A stretch of DNA of 64,000 nucleotides from Pseudoalteromonas shioyasakiensis (GTDB lineage Bacteria > Pseudomonadota > Gammaproteobacteria > Enterobacterales > Alteromonadaceae). This document shows, piece after piece, positions 28,139 through 36,478 of the stretch. Where the stretch lies: the NCBI RefSeq assembly GCF_024518675.1, contig NZ_JANIGL010000007.1, positions 124,001 to 188,000 on the forward strand, written 5' to 3'. Position 1 is the stretch's first letter. Each line of letters begins with the position of its first letter. A program made the translations under genes and the position numbers. The notes beneath the pieces were generated by a model that saw only the letters and a list, made by a program, of their open reading frames with translations, did no database searches and was not told the DNA's origin.

Positions 28139-28546
28139 ATGTTATTTATTATGAAAGTAAAAAATGTTTTCACTGCATATAAAAATGCATGCTATCAAGC
28201 TTTGGGGCTATTTTTTGTAGCTTTAGGCATTATTGGCATTGTATTGCCAGTGATGCCCACGACTATTTTTTTTATTTTGGCGTTAGCCTGTTTTACCCGC
28301 TCATCACCCACTCTGGCTGCTTGGTTACTCAATCACCCTCGTTATGGCGTTACCTTACAGCAATGGCAAGCATACAAAGTGGTGCCCAAAAGAGCGAAAT
28401 GGTTTGCTGCAACGGGCATGCTTATCGGGTTAATTATATTGATGCTTGGCCACCCTCCTTGGTGGGTTGTTGGCTTAGTCGCTAGCATTGAGATAGTGGT
28501 GATGATTTACTTACTTTCTCGCCCTTCAACAGTTCCTAAAGTGTAA
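28139..28546 (+). CDS. DUF454 (YbaN-like) inner-membrane protein
   Basis: About 135 residues with three hydrophobic helices and the DUF454 signature (GIIGIVLPVMPTTIFFILAL, ACFTRSSPTLAAWLLNHPRY, LQQWQAYKVVPKRAKWFAAT). It is closely similar to the N-terminal domain of the DUF454-TonB fusion across the divergent promoter region, so the pair are paralogs. The function is unknown. The start is uncertain: ATG 28139 follows AGG by a few bases, ATG 28151 is the next option and TTG 28130 is less likely. It precedes the Fur-boxed PepSY operon by 78 bases. Confidence 0.85.
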   Translation: MLFIMKVKNVFTAYKNACYQALGLFFVALGIIGIVLPVMPTTIFFILALACFTRSSPTLAAWLLNHPRYGVTLQQWQAYKVVPKRAKWFAATGMLIGLIILMLGHPPWWVVGLVASIEIVVMIYLLSRPSTVPKV

Positions 28547-28565
28547 ATTTCGTAAATGTTGTTGT

Positions 28566-28590
28566 GATAACTAATGCAAATCATTACCAT
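28566..28590. promoter_or_regulatory. Fur box upstream of the PepSY operon
   Basis: GATAACTAATGCAAATCATT followed by ACC contains the dyad AATG-N-AATCATT close to the Fur consensus. It lies about 35-60 bases before the first gene. Confidence 0.7.
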
Positions 28591-28624
28591 GTGTGCATTA
28601 TACCTATAACATTTTTAATTATTT

Positions 28625-29257
28625 ATGCCGTTAATTAATAAGCGCACGCTGTATAGCACTAGTCGTGCACTGCACATTTACCTATCAACAGCCTTGTTAT
28701 TTTTACTCATTTTATTTTGTATCAGTGGCATAGTGTTAAATCACGTCGAGTGGCTTAAAGGTGACAAAAATGATGGCCAACACACAATCGCCTTGCCAGA
28801 GACCTTGGTAACAAAAGCGAATGAAAATCTAAATACCTTACCAACGCTCTATCCTGAAATCGAAACTTACCTAGCGACTGAGCATGGCTTAACGAAAGTA
28901 AAAAGCATTGATTGGGAAAAAGAAGATGCGCTAGTTATGCTTGATTACCCGCTGCCCGCTGGTTTTGCCTTTGCAGAATTCGACTTTATAAGTGGCGAGC
29001 TGAATTTAGAGTATCAAACCGGTGGTATTTTGAGCCTAATTGGTGACTTACATAAAGGCCGCCATACAGGTGAAGCATGGAGCTGGGTGATTGATATATC
29101 AGCCGTGTTGATGATTTTATTTGCTATCACCGGCATGATTATTTTATTTCAAAATAGAAAAAAACGCTTAGTAGGAATATGGCTTACAGTTCTTGGGGTC
29201 GCAACACCTGTAGTCATTTATCTATGCTGGGTTCCGCAACTTAAAGGAGTGTCTTAA
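28625..29257 (+). CDS. PepSY-associated membrane protein
   Basis: About 210 residues with an N-terminal helix (LHIYLSTALLFLLILFCISG) beginning with the PepSY_TM His pattern (SRALHIYLS), a periplasmic PepSY-like region (about 75-150), GDLHKGRHTG before the next helix, and two further helices (ISAVLMILFAITGMIILF, LVGIWLTVLGVATPVVIYLC). Related proteins are iron-regulated and some are inner-membrane ferric reductases for siderophores. First gene of a Fur-boxed operon; its stop overlaps the next start by one base. Confidence 0.83.
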   Translation: MPLINKRTLYSTSRALHIYLSTALLFLLILFCISGIVLNHVEWLKGDKNDGQHTIALPETLVTKANENLNTLPTLYPEIETYLATEHGLTKVKSIDWEKEDALVMLDYPLPAGFAFAEFDFISGELNLEYQTGGILSLIGDLHKGRHTGEAWSWVIDISAVLMILFAITGMIILFQNRKKRLVGIWLTVLGVATPVVIYLCWVPQLKGVS

Positions 29258-29760
29258 TGCTAAAACTTAATACCTTATTTAGCGCTGTGATCTTATTCAC
29301 AGCCGCTTTATTTCAACACAATGCTGATGCAGCCGAACTTGAAATAGAACTCACCTTACCTGAACTTGACGTACAGCCTTATCACCGCCCATACGTGGCT
29401 GTGTGGCTTGAAACCCCCAAGCGTAAACATGTAACCACTGTTGCGTTATGGGTGCAAGAAGCAGAATGGTTTAAAGACTTACGCCAATGGTGGCGTAAAG
29501 CTGGTAAGAGTAACGCTAATTTTGATGGTGTAACTGGCGCCACAAAACGCCCAGGAAACTACACGATTAATTGGGATGGTAAAGACTTAGAAGGTAATGC
29601 CGTCACGCAGGGTAAATATTTACTGAACTTAGAAGTGGTACGTGAAGAAGGTGGCCGCGATTATACCCGTGTAGAACTTGATTTAAGCAAAGACGGTAAA
29701 ATTACCATCGAAGGCACAAAAGAGTTTTCAGAAAGCTTCGTCACTATCAAAGCCAAATAA
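29257..29760 (+). CDS. DUF2271 periplasmic protein
   Basis: A 167-residue secreted protein with a signal peptide (about 1-25, ending NADA) and the DUF2271 pattern: YHRPYVAVWLETPKRKHVTT, ALWVQEAEWFKDLRQWWRKA, DGVTGATKRPGNYTINWDG, KYLLNLEVVREEGGRDYTR. The function is unknown. It is regularly found between PepSY_TM and DUF4198 genes in iron-regulated operons, as here. It overlaps the PepSY gene by one base (TAATG). Confidence 0.87.
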   Translation: MLKLNTLFSAVILFTAALFQHNADAAELEIELTLPELDVQPYHRPYVAVWLETPKRKHVTTVALWVQEAEWFKDLRQWWRKAGKSNANFDGVTGATKRPGNYTINWDGKDLEGNAVTQGKYLLNLEVVREEGGRDYTRVELDLSKDGKITIEGTKEFSESFVTIKAK

Positions 29761-29818
29761 CAGCATTAAATAACTAGCAAGTAAAAATGCTTATACATTA
29801 TTTAAATAAGGAAAGATT

Positions 29819-30661
29819 ATGAAAATCAATTTACTTAAAAGCGCATTTATTGGCGCACTTACTTTTACTGCACTTGCATCTAGCTATGCAAACGCCCACG
29901 CGCAGTGGCTAGTACCCTCTCATACTTCGTTATCTGGTGATAAAGCACACTATGTGATGATCGACGCAAGTATTTCAAACGAAATTTTTGCTGCTGATAA
30001 AGCATATCGCCCGAAAGAAAAAGGCGCAGAATATGACGATAATTTACTTATCGCTATCGGCCCTGATGGTAAACCTATTAGCGATAAAATTCGCGCTTAT
30101 TACTTGCAACGTAAAAATTCAGCAGCAGTAAAACTTGCTGACGAAGGAACTTATCATATCGCAATGAAGCATGAGCCGCGTATCATGACTTTCTACAAAA
30201 ATGCAGAAGGCGAGCGCAAGCGTGTATTTGGTCCAAAAACAAGCAAAGATATTCCTGCAGATGCAAAAGATGTAAGAACAACGAAAGCATTCTCAACGGT
30301 TGATACATTTGTTAGCCGCAACGGTACTTCAAAGCCTGCGCTTTTAGGTAAAGGTTTAGAGATCAGTGGCCCAACTCACCCTAATGATTTATTTGTTGGT
30401 GAAGAAGCGCGTTTTCAGTTATTAAAAGATGGTAAACCAGCAGCAAACGTAGAGCTTGCCATTTTGAAAGGTGACACTCGTTACCGTAATGAACGTAATG
30501 AAGTAAAAGTAACCACTGATAAACAAGGCTTTTTCACTAATACTTGGCAGCACCCAGGTTTATACCTGATTGAAGCAAGTGTGAATGAAGATTCATCAGA
30601 AAAAGGCATCGACAGTGTGCGTTACTCTCTTTTCACTACATTAGATGTAGCACCTGAGTAA
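29819..30661 (+). CDS. DUF4198 periplasmic protein
   Basis: A 280-residue secreted protein with a signal peptide (about 1-27, ending NAHA), followed at once by HAQWLVPSHT, the His-rich mature start typical of DUF4198, a family often linked to metal uptake. The middle reads YVMIDASISNEIFAADKAYR, and the C-terminal beta-domain (LFVGEEARFQLLKDGKPAAN, TDKQGFFTNTWQHPGLYLIE) is CNA-B/transthyretin-like. Third gene of the operon, with ribosome site AAGGAA before the ATG. Probably a periplasmic iron- or siderophore-related accessory; the binding partner is unknown. Confidence 0.86.
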   Translation: MKINLLKSAFIGALTFTALASSYANAHAQWLVPSHTSLSGDKAHYVMIDASISNEIFAADKAYRPKEKGAEYDDNLLIAIGPDGKPISDKIRAYYLQRKNSAAVKLADEGTYHIAMKHEPRIMTFYKNAEGERKRVFGPKTSKDIPADAKDVRTTKAFSTVDTFVSRNGTSKPALLGKGLEISGPTHPNDLFVGEEARFQLLKDGKPAANVELAILKGDTRYRNERNEVKVTTDKQGFFTNTWQHPGLYLIEASVNEDSSEKGIDSVRYSLFTTLDVAPE

Positions 30662-30671
30662 TTTACTGCAT

Positions 30672-30699
30672 AAAGTGGTTAGCAATTGTTAACCACTTT
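30672..30699 (+). terminator. Terminator of the PepSY/DUF2271/DUF4198 operon
   Basis: Stem AAAGTGGTTA / TAACCACTTT with an 8-base loop, 10 bases after the DUF4198 stop. The T-tract is short. Confidence 0.6.
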
Positions 30700-30852
30700 C
30701 GCCACTATTTGGTATTCCTCACTATTGTATTGTTTTTAAATTTTATTAAAAAAACAATATTTTCAGTATAAAACAACAACTTAATTTTTGGCTTTATTTT
30801 TGCTTTTAATAATTTAAGACGTTAATCTAAATTAAAAACGAGCATACTAATA

Positions 30853-31743
30853 ATGACCAATAAATCACTTTCTTTGCTTACTAAAGCACTGCCAATCGCA
30901 ACTAGCTTACTACTATTAAGCGGCTGCATTGTTCATATCTCTTCAGCAAATGCCAATATACAACAGCAACAACAGCGCACACTATCGGCCACCCAATTAC
31001 AACAACTCGATGTTGAAACCGAAGCAGGCTCACTTAAAATAATCGGCTCAAACACAGCCACTGAAATTACTGTCGATGCGACGATTTACACCGCTAAAGT
31101 TACTGATGCATACACTTTAACCCTTGAACAACAGGGTGATAAAGCCGTATTGCTCGCCAAAAATGAGCAATCCTCTGGCATGGTCGTGTATCAAGGTAGT
31201 TCACCGAGTATAGATTTAGTTGTCACCGTGCCAAGTGCATTGACTCTTGATATTGATGATGGCTCAGGTGATATCAATATTAAAGGTGTGCAAGGTGATA
31301 TAGAGATTGATGATGGTTCTGGCAGTATTTATATCGATCAAGGTAAACATATTGAAATTGATGATGGCTCAGGCGATATCAACCTGCAAAACATTGCTGG
31401 CAATATCGAAATAAGTGATGGCTCTGGCAGTATTGCTATCAATAATGCTGCAGGTTATTTAACCATTGAAGATGGCTCTGGGGATATTAACTTAACTGAT
31501 ATTACCGGTAATGTAGAAATAGACGATAACTCAGGCAGCATTTCGGCAAAACAGCTAGGTAGTGACTTAACCATTGAAGATGACTCTGGCGATATTTACG
31601 CCGAGCACATAAATGGCCTCGTTACTATCGAAGATGGCTCAGGCAGTATTCGGGTTAATCATGCTAAAGGCCTCACTATTATTGACGATGGCTCAGGGGA
31701 TTTAAGTATCGACAATATTAACGGGCCAGTGAAGTTAGACTAA
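30853..31743 (+). CDS. Lipoprotein of alternating DGSGDI/DGSGSI repeats (DUF4097-like)
   Basis: A 296-residue protein with a lipoprotein signal (LLLLSGC, Cys25). After a 100-residue head (LDVETEAGSLKIIGSNTATE, the DUF4097-type start) come nine units of 17-18 residues centred on DDGSGDI or DDGSGSI (about 130-296). The two versions alternate strictly, giving a 36-residue super-repeat. The pattern predicts a right-handed beta-helix with Asp/Ser-rich turns facing one side. The function is unknown: surface adhesin-like, metal-binding or scaffold are all possible. Single gene with a strong terminator, downstream of the iron operon but separated by 190 bases. Confidence 0.8.
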   Translation: MTNKSLSLLTKALPIATSLLLLSGCIVHISSANANIQQQQQRTLSATQLQQLDVETEAGSLKIIGSNTATEITVDATIYTAKVTDAYTLTLEQQGDKAVLLAKNEQSSGMVVYQGSSPSIDLVVTVPSALTLDIDDGSGDINIKGVQGDIEIDDGSGSIYIDQGKHIEIDDGSGDINLQNIAGNIEISDGSGSIAINNAAGYLTIEDGSGDINLTDITGNVEIDDNSGSISAKQLGSDLTIEDDSGDIYAEHINGLVTIEDGSGSIRVNHAKGLTIIDDGSGDLSIDNINGPVKLD

Positions 31744-31763
31744 CGAGCATGGCAACCTAATGT

Positions 31764-31789
31764 AAAACGGCCAATTAATTGGCCGTTTT
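31764..31789. terminator. Bidirectional terminator
   Basis: AAAACGGCCAA TTAA TTGGCCGTTTT is symmetric with T-runs on both strands. It ends the repeat-lipoprotein gene and also holds the stop codon of the convergent minus-strand gene. Confidence 0.88.
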
Positions 31790-32311
31790 TGGCTTAGGCT
31801 GTGTGTAATCTATCGTGTGGTCGCAACTGCCATCGTTCTCGCAATCATTAACCCCATCACCATCTTGATCCCAGCTTGGGTGCATGATTTTAGCAGGCAC
31901 ATTGCCATCAACATGTTTGATTATTGTCAGCTTGTAGTCACTAGTTTCACCGCGCCTAGCCGCATTACGCATTAAATACACTCGCACGATATAATCACCA
32001 TCTTTGGCAAGTTGGTGTTTAACATAGTGCCCTTCAATTGAACCAATATAAACAGCTTCATTACTGCCTGCAGGTAAAATATTAAAGTTATTACTTAGGT
32101 TTGAAGGCGTTAAAGTCACATTTAAAATATCACCCGCCTGACCGTTTACTAAGTAATCATTAAACTCATTACCTGTGATGCGTTGCTCGAACTCAACACG
32201 CTGAGTACTCGACTCAGGATCAAAAACAACTTGATGTGCCTGCGGTTGCGCTTTGGCTATACCAGTCAGTGCCAAACATACGGCTGATACCAAGAAAAAT
32301 CTAATACGCAT
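31775..32311 (-). CDS. Secreted protein with calcium-type DxDGDG loop
   Basis: About 178 residues. The signal peptide is at about 1-21 (MRIRFFLVSAVCLALTGIAKA). A beta-rich middle (QRITGNEFNDYLVNGQAGDI, then YVKHQLAKDGDYIVRVYLMR) resembles inhibitor- or pre-peptidase-C-terminal-like domains. Near the end, DQDGDGVNDCENDGSC matches a thrombospondin-type-3 calcium loop with two Cys. The ATG at 32311 is chosen because AAAGGA lies before it; the frame extends to 32341 without support. The function is unknown. Confidence 0.68.
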   Translation of the reverse strand: MRIRFFLVSAVCLALTGIAKAQPQAHQVVFDPESSTQRVEFEQRITGNEFNDYLVNGQAGDILNVTLTPSNLSNNFNILPAGSNEAVYIGSIEGHYVKHQLAKDGDYIVRVYLMRNAARRGETSDYKLTIIKHVDGNVPAKIMHPSWDQDGDGVNDCENDGSCDHTIDYTQPKPKTAN

Positions 32312-32476
32312 AAAATGTCCTTTTATATTTATATCGTCCAAGTATAGACGGTGCCGATAAAAGCATTGAGTTAAAGTTTAATTTAACAACATCTACAGCA
32401 ATCTCAATAACAACACTATCGCAATATCATTTTTCAGGCATACTTATATAAATTCAGTATCATCGTGGAACCTCCC

Positions 32477-34330
32477 ATGCTAGAAGTTGCTTTAATTTAC
32501 TTAGCTGCAGCGATTGTTGCCGTGCCAATAGCTAAACGCTTAGGACTTGGCTCTGTACTTGGCTACCTCCTCGCGGGTATTTTAATTGGCCCCTTCTTGT
32601 TGGGCCTAGTGGGTGATCAAACCTCGGTGATGCACTTTGCTGAATTTGGCGTGGTAATGATGCTATTTTTAGTTGGCTTAGAATTACAACCAGCCCGATT
32701 ATGGAAGCTACGCCATTCGATTTTGGGCCTTGGTGGCCTGCAAGTCACCCTAACCGCAGCGGTCATTTTTGCAATCTGTTATTGGCTACTGGCAATGCAA
32801 TGGCAAAGCGCACTGGCCATTGGCTTAATGCTAGCGCTCTCGTCTACAGCAATTGTCTTACAAAGCCTTGAAGAAAAAGGCTGGATGAAAACCGAAGCTG
32901 GCCAGAATGCCTTCTCTGTATTGCTGTTTCAAGATATCGCTGTTATTCCTATTTTAGCGTTGCTGCCATTACTTGCCTTTGAGCCACAATTAAACACAAC
33001 TCATATTAATCATTCAGTTACCGCTGATTGGCCTGTTTGGGCTCAAGTGAGCGCATCGGTCACGGTTATAGCGGCCATTATTCTAGCCGGTAAATATATT
33101 TCAGCGCCATTATTTAGGTATATTGCCGAAACCCGCATGCGTGAAATATTTACTGTGTTTGCATTATTTTTAGTGGTTGCGATAGCGATAATTATGCAAA
33201 ACGTGGGATTATCACCCGCATTAGGCACCTTTTTAGCAGGTGTGGTGTTAGCAGAAAGCGAATTTCGCCACGAGCTAGAAGCCGATATTGAACCCTTTAA
33301 AGGCTTACTATTGGGGCTATTTTTTGTCGCGGTTGGCGCGTCAATAAACTTTGCCCTGTTATTTGATCAGCTTGCTAATGTAGTCATGCTAGTCGTTGCG
33401 CTAATTGCAGTAAAAGCCGCGGTTTTATATGCCTTAGCGCAGGTTTTTAAGATTCATCACACCCAACAATTGCTCTTCACTTTAGCCTTAGCACAGGGTG
33501 GTGAGTTTGCATTTGTATTATTAACAATGACCAACTCACTGCAAATTCTCACTCCAGAGCAAAGCAGTTTAACCACCCTAGTTGTAGCAATTTCGATGTT
33601 AGTTGCCCCACTACTACTGATGCTTTACGAGCAATTACAAAAACGCAGCAACATCACCAGTGTGCCAGCGTTTGATAAGCCTGAGCAGATCAGCCCAGCT
33701 AAACATGTGATCATCGCAGGTTACGGTCGATTTGGGCAAATTATGGGCCGTTTATTGAACACCCAAGGCTATGATATTAGCGTGCTTGATCACAGCCCGA
33801 GTCAAATAGATTTACTACGTCGCTTTGGTAACACAGTTCACTATGGCGATGCAGCCAGAAAAGAGTTACTCGAAGCCGCTGGGGCTGACACTGCACAGCT
33901 ACTGGTGATTGCCATAGATAACGCCGATAAAACCTTAGAGATAGTATCATTAGCAAGAAAACATTTTCCTCAACTAAAGATTGTTGCCCGTGCAATCGAC
34001 CGCCGTCACGCATACCAACTACTGCAACTAGAGGTTGATGCATTTAACCGTGAAACTGTTGATTCCGCTATAAACTTAGGCGTAGAAACCCTTGAGTTAT
34101 TAGGTAATTCAAAAGAAGATGCACAACGTGCAGGACATTTATTTAGAGAGCATGATCGCGAGTCGGTAGTTAAACTAGCAAAATTGTGGGGCGACGATCA
34201 CAGTTATGGTGTTGCAGTGCGACAACGAACTGAAGATTTAAAACAAGTGCTTAATCAAGATAAACAAGCCCGTTCAAGCCTTAATACATGTGACCAAGGT
34301 GATTGCGAAGACTACGACAAAGATGCTTAG
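32477..34330 (+). CDS. Monovalent cation:proton antiporter-2 (Kef-type) with TrkA-N domain
   Basis: Inner-membrane cation/proton antiporter of about 617 residues. The N-terminal ~380 residues hold 12-13 membrane helices with CPA2 motifs (LGYLLAGILIGPFLLGLV, FGVVMMLFLVGLEL, SSTAIVLQSLEEKG, FSVLLFQDIAVIPILALLPL, QGGEFAFVL). The C-terminal RCK/TrkA-N domain has the nucleotide-binding GYGRFGQIMGRLL and YGDAARKELLEAAGA. This is the KefB/KefC layout for potassium efflux. No KefF/KefG oxidoreductase gene is adjacent, so glutathione-adduct gating is not shown. ATG 32477 is preferred over GTG 32465. Confidence 0.9.
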   Translation: MLEVALIYLAAAIVAVPIAKRLGLGSVLGYLLAGILIGPFLLGLVGDQTSVMHFAEFGVVMMLFLVGLELQPARLWKLRHSILGLGGLQVTLTAAVIFAICYWLLAMQWQSALAIGLMLALSSTAIVLQSLEEKGWMKTEAGQNAFSVLLFQDIAVIPILALLPLLAFEPQLNTTHINHSVTADWPVWAQVSASVTVIAAIILAGKYISAPLFRYIAETRMREIFTVFALFLVVAIAIIMQNVGLSPALGTFLAGVVLAESEFRHELEADIEPFKGLLLGLFFVAVGASINFALLFDQLANVVMLVVALIAVKAAVLYALAQVFKIHHTQQLLFTLALAQGGEFAFVLLTMTNSLQILTPEQSSLTTLVVAISMLVAPLLLMLYEQLQKRSNITSVPAFDKPEQISPAKHVIIAGYGRFGQIMGRLLNTQGYDISVLDHSPSQIDLLRRFGNTVHYGDAARKELLEAAGADTAQLLVIAIDNADKTLEIVSLARKHFPQLKIVARAIDRRHAYQLLQLEVDAFNRETVDSAINLGVETLELLGNSKEDAQRAGHLFREHDRESVVKLAKLWGDDHSYGVAVRQRTEDLKQVLNQDKQARSSLNTCDQGDCEDYDKDA

Positions 34331-34451
34331 CAGCATAATAGCGGCTGATGACATAACCTCAACAGTCGCAGCTGCAAGTAACGGCTAAAAATATATGTTA
34401 GCCTTGTGCCGCGTTAAACTGACATAAATTGACTAATATTAGGTGCTAATT

Positions 34452-34895
34452 TTGCCAACAAACATCTCCCTGCGTCAGCCCTATTCTGTACTGGTTGTTA
34501 TTTATAATAAAAATAAAGATTTTTTGCTTATTCAACGTGCTGATGATGCCAACTTTTGGCAATCCGTGACCGGAGGGATTGATGAAGGCGAAACAGCTAT
34601 AACGACTGCGTATAGAGAGCTTTTAGAAGAAACAGGTATTGATGCCCGCGCATTAGGCTTAGTAATACGCGAGCATCATAAAACTAATCAATACACCATT
34701 CGTGAGCAATGGCGTCATCGCTACCAAGCCGATGCATTAATAAATACCGAGTATGTATTTAGCATTTGTGTGCCAGATAATACCGCCATCAAATTAAACC
34801 CAAATGAACATACCGATTTTATATGGTTACCTCAGCAGCAAGCAGCTGACAAAGCATGGTCTGCCAGTAACCAAGCTGAAATTCTCGATTTATAA
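34452..34895 (+). CDS. nudB: NUDIX hydrolase, NudB-like (dihydroneopterin triphosphate diphosphatase)
   Basis: About 147 residues. The Nudix box is GGIDEGETAITTAYRELLEE with TG following (residues about 38-60). The flanks PYSVLVVIYNKNKDFLLIQR, ADDANFWQSVTGG, REQWRHRYQADALINTEYVF and KAWSASNQAEI match E. coli NudB, which removes diphosphate from dihydroneopterin triphosphate in folate synthesis. TTG 34452, 6 bases after AGGTG, gives the best start; the frame also allows GTG 34443. The gene stands alone rather than near aspS or ruvC. Confidence 0.8.
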   Translation: MPTNISLRQPYSVLVVIYNKNKDFLLIQRADDANFWQSVTGGIDEGETAITTAYRELLEETGIDARALGLVIREHHKTNQYTIREQWRHRYQADALINTEYVFSICVPDNTAIKLNPNEHTDFIWLPQQQAADKAWSASNQAEILDL

Positions 34896-34913
34896 GGGTC
34901 AGTGGTGATCCTT
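34894..34913. terminator. Terminator between convergent genes
   Basis: AAGGGTCA GTGG TGATCCTT followed by TTT on the plus strand; it overlaps the stop of nudB and that of the facing gene. Confidence 0.5.
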
Positions 34914-35249
34914 TTTAATTCCTTTTTTATCTTTTTGTAGCTTATCAGGCACGATTTCATCGACTTTATCATCCACAGCATCTGCGGCTTTGTCTTTAAG
35001 CGTGTCGTTACGGCCAGTTGCTTTATCCACCGCTTTACCTGCTACGCCGTTATCTGGTAGGGCATTTTCTACCGCTTTGCCAGCACTATCTTTTACAGCT
35101 TCGCCAGGATTACAACGTCCACTAACACCAACAGCAGCTTTGGTTGCGGCACTTTTCACGGCTTTTTCTGCAGTGCAATCAGGGTCAGTAATACCCGCAT
35201 TAACAGCAAACGGTAGCAGTAATGCGAAGCTTAGGCTTAATTTCTTCAT
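34899..35249 (-). CDS. Small secreted Ala/Lys/Asp-rich protein
   Basis: Not a recognised family. About 116 residues: a signal peptide (MKKLSLSFALLLPFAVNA) and a mature part built of imperfect helical units (AVKSAATKAAVGVSGRCNPG, AVKDSAGKAVENALPDNGVA, KAVDKATGRNDTLKDKAADA) ending in a charged tail KDKKGIKKDHH. Two Cys (DPDC, RCNPG) may pair. The composition resembles low-complexity hydrophilic or LEA-like periplasmic proteins. ATG 35249 with AAGGATAA upstream decides the start. Confidence 0.65.
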   Translation of the reverse strand: MKKLSLSFALLLPFAVNAGITDPDCTAEKAVKSAATKAAVGVSGRCNPGEAVKDSAGKAVENALPDNGVAGKAVDKATGRNDTLKDKAADAVDDKVDEIVPDKLQKDKKGIKKDHH

Positions 35250-35332
35250 GTTAATTATCCTTGTTATGGCTAATCCCAAACTAAGGTATAGCACATGGAT
35301 AAACATGCTGCGTTATAACGATTGCGGGTAAT

Positions 35333-36478
35333 TTATAAATACTTTAACCACGGCTTTTTACTTTTTCGTTTATAGGCACTAAACCATTGAGTGGGCCAAT
35401 AAAGTGCTAGAGCTAATAAGGCGGCGATAAGCCAAATCCAGCCAATGTGATCAACACCAAAATAACTCCCTTGATTAGCGCCATATATCCCATGGCCAAT
35501 AGCATATAGCGCGAGTAACGCATACAAGTGCACTATATAGAAAAACATGGGTACAGAACCATATATGCGCAGAGCATTTAAAAAGCGATTTAACGGTCGC
35601 TCAAATAGCCATAAACCAAAAAACATCATCGCTAACGTGATTAATAAAAAGCTTAATGATGGCGGGTATTTAGTCACATTAAACAGCGACATTAAGGTCT
35701 CTGAACTGCTAGCAAAATGCTGCCAAGGTAAGGTTTCGCCATAGATATTAAAACCGCGTAAAATAGCAAACAATGCTACGCAGCTAAGCCCCAAGCCAAT
35801 TAACCACTGTTTGCGGTTATGCGCATCGCGACTCGCTGCATATAGCGGCCCAGCACAATAACCAAGCAAAATAACGCCAACCCACGGCAGTACAGGGTAA
35901 CTAATTTTTACATCAATTAAGCCACCTTGAGAGATATAACCGCGATCATGTAATATAGTCCATAAGGTATAACCCCACTCATCAGGACTAAAGTTAATTG
36001 GCGTCAGTAAGTTATGGCCAAACACAATCAGCAGCCCTAGCGCTAATAAGAGTCGTTGAGGTAAGCTAATAAGTAACGCTAGCGTGAGCATACATAAGCC
36101 AATTGCCCACATTACTTGCAGCCAAATAGTGTGAAAATAGCCCATCCACGAAAAACATATCACAGTGACTTCAAGTGCAATCAAAAACAGTCCGCGCTTA
36201 ATGAGAAAGCCACGGGCTGAGCGAGCAACCCCATTCGCTGGATGGCTATACAACCAAGCCGATAGCCCGGTTAAAAATATAAAGGTAGGCGCACAAAAGT
36301 GCGCGGCAAAGCGGCTCCAAAAAAGCCCAGGGCTTGTTGCGTCTACATCCATAGGATCAGACACTTGCATATGCAAAAAGAACCGCTCTCGAACATGATC
36401 AACAAGCATTAATAAAATAACCACACCACGCATGATGTCGATACTGTGGATACGGTTTTTAATTTGCTCAGAAGTCAT
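35333..36478 (-). CDS. DUF1624 membrane acetyltransferase-like protein
   Basis: A 381-residue protein with about ten membrane helices. The N-terminus RIHSIDIMRGVVILLMLVDH is the DUF1624/heparan-alpha-glucosaminide N-acetyltransferase pattern, with HFCAPTFIFLTGLSAWL in the second part. Such proteins move acetyl groups across or at the membrane; the acceptor here is unknown. Its ATG overlaps the 3' end of the TonB-receptor gene by 11 bases (stop TGA inside), so it is coupled to that receptor and probably under the same Zur-like boxes. Confidence 0.75.
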   Translation of the reverse strand: MTSEQIKNRIHSIDIMRGVVILLMLVDHVRERFFLHMQVSDPMDVDATSPGLFWSRFAAHFCAPTFIFLTGLSAWLYSHPANGVARSARGFLIKRGLFLIALEVTVICFSWMGYFHTIWLQVMWAIGLCMLTLALLISLPQRLLLALGLLIVFGHNLLTPINFSPDEWGYTLWTILHDRGYISQGGLIDVKISYPVLPWVGVILLGYCAGPLYAASRDAHNRKQWLIGLGLSCVALFAILRGFNIYGETLPWQHFASSSETLMSLFNVTKYPPSLSFLLITLAMMFFGLWLFERPLNRFLNALRIYGSVPMFFYIVHLYALLALYAIGHGIYGANQGSYFGVDHIGWIWLIAALLALALYWPTQWFSAYKRKSKKPWLKYL

